The notes beneath the pieces were generated by a model, which saw only the letters and a list, made by a program, of their open reading frames with translations, searched no databases and was not told where the DNA came from. Positions 6,480 to 13,732 of a DNA stretch of 14,286 bases are shown piece after piece (position 1 is the first letter of the stretch; each line of letters starts with the position of its first letter). This stretch comes from an uncultured Victivallales bacterium. GTDB taxonomy: Bacteria; Verrucomicrobiota; Lentisphaeria; Oligosphaerales; JAFGRS01. The translations under genes and the position numbers were made by a program. The stretch covers positions 1 to 14,286 of the forward strand of contig CAILKC010000743.1 in NCBI GenBank assembly GCA_903834675.1. The letters run 5' to 3'.

Positions 6480-6563
6480 ACGCCCAGCCGGACAGGCAAC
6501 CGGGGCAAAGCCGCCTGGTCCAAGGGCGGCACTCGAGGTGAGGCGGCCGCGGAGACGTGCCGA

Positions 6564-7952
6564 GTGGATGCCAAGTACGCCATATTCTTCCTCGTCGTGC
6601 TGCTGGGGGTGCCGATGGGGGCGCTGGGATGCATCCTCTGGCGACCGTTACGGCATGTGGTTCTGGTGCTGATGGTGTGGAGCACGTGCATCCCGGAGAC
6701 GGTGGGGATCAACTTCTTCTCGCGGGAGTTTTACCGCACCACGACCCGCGGGCTGGAGGTCAGCCTCGCTGATCTCTGTGCCCTGATCCTCCTGGCCGCG
6801 CTGCTGACTGACCCCGTCCGGCGCTTCCGCTGGTTCCTTCCGCTAACGATTCCTTGCCTCATCTACCTGGGATTCGTGCTCATCTCCTGGGGCTGCGTCG
6901 GCGAGAATCCGGCGGTGCCGGCGCGGGCTCTGCTGGTGCCGTACCCCGTGTTCGAGGTCAAGCTGTATCCGTGGTTCGAGATCGCCAAGTTTCTGCGCGG
7001 TTTTGTGATCTACCTGGTGGTGGCGAACTACGCGCGGGACGACACCGATTTTTACGTCTTTGCGGTGGCCTTGGGACTGGTGGTTTTCTGTATGGGGTCG
7101 ATGGGGCTGTATCACCGCTACATCCTAGGCATCAACCGGGTGCGCGTCAGCTTCGGCCACGCCAACAGCTACGCCACCTACATGGCCATGATGGGGGCGG
7201 TGATGCTGGCGCTGGCGATTCACTCTCGCGGCGTGCTGTCAGGGGCGCTGTGGCTGGGATTGACCGGGGCCGCGGGGATCAGCGTCATCCTGACCATCTC
7301 GCGGGGCGGACTGATCGCCTTCTGCAGTGGCCTCGGGCTGGTCTCGACTTTCGTGCTGCCACGTTATGTGACCGTGAAGAACGTGCTCCTGCCGATGGTG
7401 GGGGCGGTGGCGGCCATCGCCATCTTGCTCAAGTCGCTGGAGACGCTGACGGGACGCTTTGACGCGGATACCACGGCCGACATGGAATACCGCGGCCTCT
7501 ACAACCAGCAAGCCCGCCTGATGGTCAAGGAACACCCTTTCGGGGTGGGCATGGGCAACTTCTCCGCCCTCTCTTGGGTCCGCTACGGCGAAATGGTCGA
7601 CTCGGAGCTGACCCCCGGCACGCCGCCGCACAACATTCTCTACATGACCCTGGGGGAGTTGGGCTACCCCGGGGTGCTCAGTTTTGCCCTCATCTGGGCT
7701 CGCTTCTACTGGCTGGCGCTGCCGCTGCTGTTGCGCCTGCGCACGGGCATCGTGCCGGCGCTGGCGGCCGGGTCCGTGGTCGCCACCATCGTCAGCCACA
7801 TCCAGAACTTTCTGCACATGACCTACCGTGAGACCCCGATGTACTTTATGATGCAGATGTTTGTGGGGATCGCGGTAGCGGCGCGCTTCCGCCTCCGTGA
7901 AGATGACAACCGGGTCAAAGTCGGCGGGAAAGGCGAGGGTCGCGGTGGGTGA
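6564..7952 (+). CDS. O-antigen ligase/polymerase-like membrane protein (Wzy_C-like)
   Basis: A 462-residue polytopic inner-membrane protein resembling the O-antigen ligase (WaaL) and polymerase (Wzy) superfamily, which join or polymerise lipid-linked glycans on the periplasmic face. About ten hydrophobic segments are visible. Between them lie FGHANSYATYMAMM (197-210), TISRGG (244-249) and a large loop, about 292-360, with EHPFGVGMGNFS (323-334) and TPPHNILYMTLGELGYPG (353-370). The PPHN...E-G pattern is typical of the family's periplasmic loop. Translation probably starts at GTG 6564 with GGAG 9 bases upstream; an ATG at 6568 is in another frame. The C-terminus is a charged tail that overlaps the next gene by 8 bases. 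It is probably the first gene of the cluster. Ligase and polymerase cannot be separated from sequence alone. Confidence 0.85.
   Translation: MDAKYAIFFLVVLLGVPMGALGCILWRPLRHVVLVLMVWSTCIPETVGINFFSREFYRTTTRGLEVSLADLCALILLAALLTDPVRRFRWFLPLTIPCLIYLGFVLISWGCVGENPAVPARALLVPYPVFEVKLYPWFEIAKFLRGFVIYLVVANYARDDTDFYVFAVALGLVVFCMGSMGLYHRYILGINRVRVSFGHANSYATYMAMMGAVMLALAIHSRGVLSGALWLGLTGAAGISVILTISRGGLIAFCSGLGLVSTFVLPRYVTVKNVLLPMVGAVAAIAILLKSLETLTGRFDADTTADMEYRGLYNQQARLMVKEHPFGVGMGNFSALSWVRYGEMVDSELTPGTPPHNILYMTLGELGYPGVLSFALIWARFYWLALPLLLRLRTGIVPALAAGSVVATIVSHIQNFLHMTYRETPMYFMMQMFVGIAVAARFRLREDDNRVKVGGKGEGRGG
7931..7938 (+). promoter_or_regulatory. Ribosome binding site favouring a GTG start for the phosphoesterase
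   Basis: AGGCGAGG ends 6 bases before GTG 7945-7947, whereas the upstream in-frame ATGs (7897, 7903) lack a good site. It lies inside the end of the ligase-like gene, as expected for coupled translation. Confidence 0.5.
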
Positions 7953-8949
7953 TCGAAAGCTAGCGGCGAACCCGAACGGGCTGTGGCAGTTCCTGGCCCA
8001 GCGCCTGCCCGAGGAGCACCTCGGCCGACGCACCCTGGCCCAGGCTGAACACGTGGCCTGGATGCTGTCTCGGGGCCGGGGCCGCCTGCGCGTCCACCTG
8101 GAAGAAGTGCCGGGATGCAACCACCTCGTCGGGCACCTGCTCCGGCTCACGGGAACCCTGGCCGCCGGGGAGGCGAATGCGTTGCGCCTCGAGGTCCGCG
8201 AGCACCAGGTGCAGATTCCGGGACTGCCGGCCGCCTTCGACGGGTGCCGTCTGCTGCAGCTCTCCGACCTGCATCTGGACGGCCATCCGCAACTGCCTGG
8301 CGTCCTGGCCCAACAGCTCTCCACCCTCCGCTGCGATGTCGCGGTTCTCACCGGGGACTACCGTTTTCTCACCACCGGCCCTTACGAGCGCGTCCTCCAG
8401 GGCATGGAGCAGCTCCTGGCGGTCCTCTCGCCGCCCTTGGGGGTTCACGCCATCCTCGGGAACCACGATTTTGTCGAGATGGTCCAGCCCCTGGAGGACA
8501 TGGGGGTGCGCTTTCTGCTCAACGAGAATCGCGCCCTGGACGGTCCCGGGAGCCCCTTTCTGGCGGGTCTGGACGACGCGCACTACTACGGCGTGGCGGA
8601 CCTGGATAGGGCGCTGGCGGGAATCCCTGCCGGTCGTCCCGTGGTGCTGCTGGTCCACTCCCCCGAGATGATCCGGGAAGCCGCCGCCCGCGGCTGTGCG
8701 CTGTATCTGACCGGGCATACCCACGGCGGGCAGATTTGCCTGCCTGGCGGCATCCCCCTGATCACCAATGCCCGCTGCCCCCGGCGCTACTGCAGCGGTG
8801 CCTGGCGGGCGGGGTCATTGCGCGGTTATACCTCGACCGGCTGCGGCTCCTCTGGGGTGTTCGCCCGTTTTAGTTGCGCTCCAGAGGTTACAGTACATGT
8901 CTTGCGGCGCGGGGATGCCCGGGAGCCCGGGGCCGTGGGCGGGGTCTGA
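7945..8949 (+). CDS. Calcineurin-like metallophosphoesterase (YkuE/YaeI-like)
   Basis: A predicted dinuclear-metal phosphoesterase of 334 residues from GTG 7945, or 350 from ATG 7897 (that start would overlap the previous gene by 56 bases). Numbered from the GTG start, the metal-binding motifs appear in order: SDLHLDG (D108, H110), LTGDY (D138), GNHD (172-175), VHSP (H238) and GHTHGGQ (H258, H260). GHTHGGQ is typical of the YkuE/YaeI group, which includes enzymes acting on lipid-linked phosphates. Unusually, about 95 residues with no clear membrane segment precede the first motif; I recognise no domain there. Its place between a ligase-like gene and sugar-modifying enzymes suggests a role in polysaccharide or lipid-carrier phosphate metabolism, as inference. 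The substrate is unknown. Confidence 0.88.
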   Translation: MGDRKLAANPNGLWQFLAQRLPEEHLGRRTLAQAEHVAWMLSRGRGRLRVHLEEVPGCNHLVGHLLRLTGTLAAGEANALRLEVREHQVQIPGLPAAFDGCRLLQLSDLHLDGHPQLPGVLAQQLSTLRCDVAVLTGDYRFLTTGPYERVLQGMEQLLAVLSPPLGVHAILGNHDFVEMVQPLEDMGVRFLLNENRALDGPGSPFLAGLDDAHYYGVADLDRALAGIPAGRPVVLLVHSPEMIREAAARGCALYLTGHTHGGQICLPGGIPLITNARCPRRYCSGAWRAGSLRGYTSTGCGSSGVFARFSCAPEVTVHVLRRGDAREPGAVGGV

Positions 8950-9040
8950 ACCGCGGGTTGGCGGGAGCGGGTTGTGCGTGGCGGCCAAGGGCGGCGCCAC
9001 GGGGGTCTGATACGGGCCACCGGGCCAAGGACGACGGCGG

Positions 9041-10429
9041 ATGAATGCGAGCGAGTACTACAGGTTAGCGGAAGGGCGGCGCAGCACTCGGCTATTCCGG
9101 GATGAACCCGTCGATCCGGAGGCCATCAAGCGCATCCTCCGGGCCGCCACCCTGGCGCCGACCTCCTGCAACCGCCAGCTGTGGGACTTCGTGGTCGTCA
9201 CCGACAAGGAGGTGAAGGAGCGCGTCCTGCGGCTGAGCCACGCGGAGCAGTCCTATCTGCACGATGCCCCGGTGCTGCTGGCGGTGTTCTATGACACCAC
9301 CCTGGAGTCCCGCAACCCCTGCTTCACGCCCTACATCACCGCCGGCATGGCGATCTACGCGCTGTTACTGGCGGCTGAAGCCGAGGGACTGGGGGCGATC
9401 TATCTGGGCGGCATTCGGCGGCCGAAAGGCGTGGCCGAGGCCCTCGGGGCGCCGCCGCACGCCACCAACCTGGGACTCGTCTGCCTGGGACAGCGGGCCG
9501 ACAACCCGCCCGCCCCGCCCCGTCGCGAGGTCGATGACATCACTGGCTACGACGCCTTCCCGTCCGCGGCCAAACGCTACCACGCCGATATCCGGCCGCA
9601 CCTGTGGAACCTGGGCCAGATCGCCGACTTCAGAGACAAGTTGCTCTGGTACAAAGGGGTCGGCATCGATGGTCCGACCCTGCACGTCGACACCGACGCC
9701 CGCTTCTCGCCGAAGTGCCTGTTTCTGAGCGGGGAGCTGGGTCGGCTGGCGCAGGAACGCAAGCCGGCAAAGGTCCTGGACGTGTTCTCGCTCAACGGCG
9801 ATATGGTCCAGCAGATGGTGAACAGCGCCGGGGATGAGTTGGAGACGCTCTACGCCTACGACCTGACCCCCGGTATCCTGGAGTACCTCCGCGTTCGCCT
9901 GAGCGCCCGCTGCGACCTGTCGCGCGTCCAGTACCTGCTCAATCGGGGCACGGAGCGCATCGACATCCCGCTGCCGGATCAACACGTCGACGTGGTCCTC
10001 TGTTACGAACGGCTCGAGCACTTCGAGGACCCCCTGCCCCTGATCCGGGAAATGCGGCGGGTGCTCAAGCCCGGTGGCCGCATCCTGGTGGCGGTCTCGA
10101 ACCGCTTCTACCCGCATCTCTACCGCTACCGCCGCACCCGCCGCAAAGACTACTCGCTCGGGCGGAACTGGAACCGCGGCCCTGAACGCAAGTATGAGCC
10201 CGGGCAACTGGCCCGTTACTTCCGTGCTGCCGACCTCAAGATCGAGCGGGTCACGGGGCTGCAACCGGTCTCCTTGAAGCTCTTCGATGCCGCTGAGAAA
10301 GTCGCTCGGCGGCTGGGCTGGCACCGTCTGGGGGACTGGCTTGCCGACCGTCGCGGGCAGCAGTACTGCACTCGTTCCTGGCTTCGTAACTTCAGCAGCG
10401 TGCAGGTCTATGAACTCTCAGCATCCTGA
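9041..10429 (+). CDS. Nitroreductase-like domain fused to SAM methyltransferase-like domain
   Basis: A 462-residue two-domain protein in one uninterrupted frame. Residues 1 to about 178 resemble FMN nitroreductases: RRSTRLFRDEPVD (13-25), LAPTSCNRQLWDF (38-50) and GLGAIYLGGIRRP (116-128). Residues from about 185 resemble a class I (type 11) methyltransferase: AKVLDVFSLNGD (243-254) in place of VLDxGxGxG, YAYDLTPG (271-278) with D274 for ribose binding, LPDQHVDVVLCYERLEHFED (311-330) and RVLKPGGRILVAV (340-352). The glycine-rich SAM loop is therefore degenerate, and methyl transfer is not assured. The start has AAGGA about 9 bases upstream, and 91 non-coding bases precede it. The next gene overlaps its end by 20 bases. 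Nitroreductase-like genes are known passengers of polysaccharide loci, but this fusion is unfamiliar to me. Sugar modification is a guess. Confidence 0.85.
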   Translation: MNASEYYRLAEGRRSTRLFRDEPVDPEAIKRILRAATLAPTSCNRQLWDFVVVTDKEVKERVLRLSHAEQSYLHDAPVLLAVFYDTTLESRNPCFTPYITAGMAIYALLLAAEAEGLGAIYLGGIRRPKGVAEALGAPPHATNLGLVCLGQRADNPPAPPRREVDDITGYDAFPSAAKRYHADIRPHLWNLGQIADFRDKLLWYKGVGIDGPTLHVDTDARFSPKCLFLSGELGRLAQERKPAKVLDVFSLNGDMVQQMVNSAGDELETLYAYDLTPGILEYLRVRLSARCDLSRVQYLLNRGTERIDIPLPDQHVDVVLCYERLEHFEDPLPLIREMRRVLKPGGRILVAVSNRFYPHLYRYRRTRRKDYSLGRNWNRGPERKYEPGQLARYFRAADLKIERVTGLQPVSLKLFDAAEKVARRLGWHRLGDWLADRRGQQYCTRSWLRNFSSVQVYELSAS

Positions 10430-11696
10430 TCGCCAGCGGGCCGCCGCCGTGGTGGCGGGCCTGGAGGCTTGGTTCGAGAGCATCCGCAGCGGGGATGGCT
10501 TCGGGGGGCCCGTGGTGGGCCTCCAGCGCGACTCCGTCCGCTTCTGCGGGGCCGGGTTCGACTGGCGCTGGGAAGGGCTGCTGGACGGCTGGGGTACGCG
10601 CCTGCGCCAGACCGGTGACCTCGCCTACGCGGCGCGTCTCGAGGCCGGCCTCTGCGCCATCCGCGCGGCGCAACTGCCCGACGGCGTCTTCCGCAACTCG
10701 TACTTCGACCACAATCCCTTCGAGGGCGGCATGCCGCACGAACCGATCCTCCTGGCGGCGGTCTGCCGGGCGCGGCGGACGCTGCTGGAAGCGTCGCGGC
10801 CGGTTCCGGCTGGGGTCGACGAGATGCTCACCCGCTACGTCGAAGAGCACCTGATCAAGGAGCTCTGGTCGAAACAGTTACGGACCTTCAAGGACTGGCT
10901 GCAGAGCGATTTTGGGCACTACAGCGTTCACGCCGTGGCGGCGGCGGTTGACCTGCTGCTCGAGTATGGCGACAGCGCCGACTGCGCGGCCCGCTGCGAG
11001 CCGTTCATTGCGGCCGCGGTGGACTCGATCCTGGCGCTGCAGGTCACGCGGGGGGAGATGCGCGGCGCGCTGCCGCTTTCCAACCGCAGGGGCGACGCGG
11101 CCGTTCCGGCCTACGCGGCCCGTTGCCTGCCGGTGTTGCAGGCGGTGCAGCGGCGCACCGGGCGGGCGGACTGCGCCGCGGCCGGCAAGGCCCTGGCGGA
11201 GTTCCTGCTCAGGTGTCGGCGGGTGGACGGGACCTACCCGCCGCGGGTCTTTCCGTCGCGCCCGCCGGCCGAGTGCCCGCTGCTGTATGGCGGGGGGGCC
11301 GGGATCGTGCATGCCTTGCTGCGGGCCGGGCATGCCGAGGACGCTGGAGTCGCCGCCGAGGTTGAGCGCCTCGCCGCGGCGCAGAGCGCCTCGGGGGGCC
11401 TGGATACCGCGCGGGGCTTCGGCCGCCGCCGCGCCGACGGCAAAGGTCCGCCGGACTGGCGCGATGTGATGCCCGTGGCGGGGTGGGCCGACAAGGCGTA
11501 CGCCCTGCTGGCCGAGGTCGCGGCCGGGGACCGGGGTCACTTCACCCCAGGACCGGTCGAGCGGGAGGTCACGGTGCAGGGCCAGCGCGCCCTCTTCCGC
11601 GAGACGGGCGAGGCGCTGGCCATCGACTCCGCCGCCGGGAGCGCGCTCTTCCGCTGGACCAAGGGCAGGCAATGGGCGGAGGTTTCCCTTCTATGA
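10410..11696 (+). CDS. Uncharacterised protein, probable alpha/alpha-toroid fold
   Basis: A 428-residue protein I cannot name. It is mostly amphipathic helices, punctuated by loops such as QLPDGVFRNSYFD (88-100), RGEMRGALPLSNR (214-226), RRVDGTYPPRVF (270-281) and AAQSASGGLDTARGF (323-337). These resemble the helix-loop repeats of (alpha/alpha)6 barrels (terpenoid cyclase/prenyltransferase-like, AGE epimerases, glycan lyases). A short beta-rich tail follows from about 378. It has no signal peptide or membrane segment. I take the ATG at 10410, which overlaps the previous gene by 20 bases; the frame stays open further upstream (to 10287), but only inside that gene. Its stop overlaps the next start as ATGA. 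Lying between a methyltransferase-like gene and a glycosyltransferase gene, a cytoplasmic glycan-modifying or substrate-binding role is plausible. A pseudo-enzyme is equally possible. Confidence 0.75.
   Translation: MNSQHPDRQRAAAVVAGLEAWFESIRSGDGFGGPVVGLQRDSVRFCGAGFDWRWEGLLDGWGTRLRQTGDLAYAARLEAGLCAIRAAQLPDGVFRNSYFDHNPFEGGMPHEPILLAAVCRARRTLLEASRPVPAGVDEMLTRYVEEHLIKELWSKQLRTFKDWLQSDFGHYSVHAVAAAVDLLLEYGDSADCAARCEPFIAAAVDSILALQVTRGEMRGALPLSNRRGDAAVPAYAARCLPVLQAVQRRTGRADCAAAGKALAEFLLRCRRVDGTYPPRVFPSRPPAECPLLYGGGAGIVHALLRAGHAEDAGVAAEVERLAAAQSASGGLDTARGFGRRRADGKGPPDWRDVMPVAGWADKAYALLAEVAAGDRGHFTPGPVEREVTVQGQRALFRETGEALAIDSAAGSALFRWTKGRQWAEVSLL
11678..11682 (+). promoter_or_regulatory. Ribosome binding site of the second glycosyltransferase
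   Basis: GGAGG lies 10 bases before ATG 11693, inside the end of the preceding gene. It decides against the longer in-frame opening at 11483, whose first 70 codons are a low-complexity shadow of the upstream gene. Confidence 0.55.
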
Positions 11697-12892
11697 AACG
11701 CATCCTCTTTGTGCATGAAGTCTACGGCCGCCTGGCCGGGGCCGAGCAGAACATCATCGTCACCGCGCCGCACCTGGCCGAGGCCTTCGAGCTGGCCTTT
11801 CTCTACGACCGCCGTTCCGGCAAGGACGAAGCGGCTTTCGATGCCGTGTTTGCGCGTGCGCATCGGGTTCCCTTCGACGACGATGTCGAGGCCGAGGCCG
11901 CCACCGAGCGCCTGCTCGCCGCCGAGCATCCGGACCTCGTCTATGTTCACAAATGCATCTCACTGGGGGTCTTGCGTGCCCTGGTGAAGGCGGGCGTGGC
12001 GCTGGTGCGCATGGAGCACGACCACGACATCTACTGCATGCGCAGCTACAAGTACTTCCCCTGGTCGCGGCGCATCTGCCAGAAGAAAGCCGGCCCCTGC
12101 TGCATCTTCCCCTGTCTGGCCTTCCTCAAACGGGACCGCGCCCACGGGCCCCTCGGGATTCGCCTGGTGAGCTATCGGCGGCAGATGGAGTGCATCCGCC
12201 TGAATCGTGGGTTCCGCGCTTACTTTGTGGTGACGAACTACATGCGAGAGGAGCTGATTCGGCAGGGGTTTGCGGCGGAGCGGATTCACCTATTCCCGCC
12301 GGTGCCACCCCCGACCGACAGCCTCTTCTCCAGCACTTTCTCCGAGCGGAATCTGATCATCTACGCCGGCCAGATCCTACGCGGCAAGGGGGTTGACTGC
12401 CTGATCCGGGCCTTTGCCGGGCTGCGGCACCCCGCCCGGCTCATCATTCTGGGTTCGGGCTCGCATCAGGAAGCCTGTCAGAAGCTGGCCGCTGAGCTTG
12501 GGGTGGCGGACCGGGTGGAGTTCCCGGGGTTTGTCTCCCGCGACCGCCTGGCGGAGTACTATGCCCACGCCACCATGGCGGTGGTGCCGTCGGTATGGCC
12601 GGAGCCCATTGCGACCATCGGACTGGAGGTCCTGCGCTACGGCATTCCGGTGGTCGGGTTCGATGCGGGCGGCATCCGCGACTGGCTGCGGGACGGCGAG
12701 ACGGGCTACCTTGTCCCGTGGATGGACATCCCGACCATGAGCCAGCGCCTGGATCAGTTGCTCGGCGACAAGGAACTCGCCCGGAGGCTGGGGGCGCAGG
12801 GGCGCGAGTTCGTCAACCGCGTCTACAACTTTGAGGATTACATCGCCCGCCTGCGCTCGACGCTGGCGTCGTTCCCGGCCGGTTCGAACTGA
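11693..12892 (+). CDS. Family 4-like glycosyltransferase with cysteine-rich insert
   Basis: A 399-residue GT-B glycosyltransferase. The N-terminal domain begins KRILFVHEVYGRLAGAEQN (2-20), with the acceptor-side glycine loop. The donor domain begins near 221 with LIIYAGQILRGKGVDCLIRA (221-240), continues with LIILGSGSHQEACQKL (250-265) and carries the E-x7-E motif EPIATIGLE (E304, E312) followed by GIPVVGFDAGGIRDW (317-331). A notable stretch, about 108-143, has C115, C129, C136, C137 and C141 after MEHDHDIYC. Similar cysteine clusters occur in some GT4 enzymes and may bind metal. The start overlaps the upstream stop as ATGA; 7 bases separate its stop from the ATPase gene. It probably adds a sugar in the cytoplasmic phase of the repeat-unit assembly served by this cluster. 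Donor and acceptor are unknown. Confidence 0.92.
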   Translation: MKRILFVHEVYGRLAGAEQNIIVTAPHLAEAFELAFLYDRRSGKDEAAFDAVFARAHRVPFDDDVEAEAATERLLAAEHPDLVYVHKCISLGVLRALVKAGVALVRMEHDHDIYCMRSYKYFPWSRRICQKKAGPCCIFPCLAFLKRDRAHGPLGIRLVSYRRQMECIRLNRGFRAYFVVTNYMREELIRQGFAAERIHLFPPVPPPTDSLFSSTFSERNLIIYAGQILRGKGVDCLIRAFAGLRHPARLIILGSGSHQEACQKLAAELGVADRVEFPGFVSRDRLAEYYAHATMAVVPSVWPEPIATIGLEVLRYGIPVVGFDAGGIRDWLRDGETGYLVPWMDIPTMSQRLDQLLGDKELARRLGAQGREFVNRVYNFEDYIARLRSTLASFPAGSN

Positions 12893-12899
12893 AGCTGCT

Positions 12900-13721
12900 A
12901 TGGAGCCTTTTCACTTTCGAGATCTGTGTAAGCCCCCCTTCGATACGGGGTGCGATCCGGCCTATTTCTACGAAAGTCGTATCCATGGCGAGGCCCTGGC
13001 GCGGCTGCAGTATGTGGTCGCGGACGGCAGCATGGGCATCGGGGTCCTGACCGGGGAGATTGGTTCGGGAAAGACCATGATGCTCGGGGTGTTGCGCGAA
13101 CGCGTGCCGCGGGATCGGTACCGGATTCTCAGCATCCCGACCGCGAAGTTCCTCTTCACCGACCTGCTGCGCGAGTTCGTCGTGCAACTGGGCGGCAACC
13201 CCAGCTCCACGACCGGGGCCTACGACGTGGCCCGCGCCTTCGAGCAAGCGCTGGAGGAGCGCATTCTGCGGCGGGGCTGCCAACTGGTGTTGGTGCTCGA
13301 CGAGGCCCAGTTCCTCGACCCAGGGTGCCTCGAGGAACTCAAGTGTCTCACCAACATCACCCGCGGCGGGCGGCCCGCTCTGACCCTGCTGCTGGCGGGC
13401 CAACCAGAGCTGCGCGACCATCTGCGCGCCCTGCCCCAGGTATACCAGCGCATCGGCATGGTCTATCACCTGACCCGGCTGGCGGCGGATGAAGTGCCTG
13501 CCTATGTTGAACATCGGCTCGGGGTCGCCGGGGCCCGTTCGGTCCTTTCCTTTGAACCCGCCTGCAACGAACCGCTGTACGAGTTCTCGGGGGGTTGCCC
13601 GCGCCAGATCAACCGGGTCTGCAAGCTGGCGGTGGACCGGGCCTTCATGCTGGGCCGACGGGCGGTTGATGCCGCGCTGGTTCAGGCCATCATCCAGGAC
13701 ATCCGACAGCAGTTCGGCTAA
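12900..13721 (+). CDS. ExeA/GspA-like AAA ATPase, exopolysaccharide-cluster type
   Basis: A 273-residue P-loop ATPase of the ExeA (AAA_22) type. Features in order: N-terminal PPFDTGCDPAYFYESRIHGE (12-31) typical of the family, Walker A GEIGSGKT (52-59), Walker B LVLVLDEAQ (129-137), sensor-1-like LLAGQPEL (164-171), QRIGM with R184 as a possible arginine finger, and GGCPRQINRVC (231-241) as sensor 2. It ends after the ATPase module, with no membrane helix or peptidoglycan-binding domain as in ExeA itself. Such stand-alone forms are a regular part of PEP-CTERM/exosortase exopolysaccharide loci beside a Wzz-like gene, as here. Its exact role there is not established. The frame is open back to 12831, but ATG 12900, 7 bases after the glycosyltransferase stop, gives the proper family N-terminus. 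The upstream SD is weak. Confidence 0.92.
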   Translation: MEPFHFRDLCKPPFDTGCDPAYFYESRIHGEALARLQYVVADGSMGIGVLTGEIGSGKTMMLGVLRERVPRDRYRILSIPTAKFLFTDLLREFVVQLGGNPSSTTGAYDVARAFEQALEERILRRGCQLVLVLDEAQFLDPGCLEELKCLTNITRGGRPALTLLLAGQPELRDHLRALPQVYQRIGMVYHLTRLAADEVPAYVEHRLGVAGARSVLSFEPACNEPLYEFSGGCPRQINRVCKLAVDRAFMLGRRAVDAALVQAIIQDIRQQFG

Positions 13722-13732
13722 GGGCAGAGGCA

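Larger units (their letters stand above)
5933..6563. other. Divergent intergenic region rich in structured repeats, no gene seen
   Basis: These 631 bases lie between the starts of the minus-strand glycosyltransferase and the plus-strand ligase-like gene. Promoters for both directions should be here. Short open frames in it have no credible start sites or family features, so I treat it as non-coding. Contents in order: glycosyltransferase SD (5940-5944), repeat copy A, a 32-base near-perfect palindrome, a second long hairpin, repeat copy B, a GGGTTCA inverted repeat, repeat copy C, the 22-base repeat, a TATAGT box, and the GGAG for the ligase-like gene (6551-6554). Confidence 0.75.

Noticed and set aside
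7239..8351. Minus-strand open frame of 370 codons spanning the ligase and phosphoesterase genes
   Set aside because: It crosses two well-supported plus-strand genes, begins without an SD site, and its translation is arginine- and serine-rich shadow sequence.
10287..10409. Upstream extension of the helical-barrel protein
   Set aside because: It lies wholly within the methyltransferase domain of the fusion gene, and the ATG at 10410 gives the usual short overlap.
12831..12899. Upstream in-frame extension of the ATPase
   Set aside because: The extra 23 residues are basic, lie inside the glycosyltransferase reading frame, and precede the family's normal N-terminus (MEPFHFRDLCKPPF).
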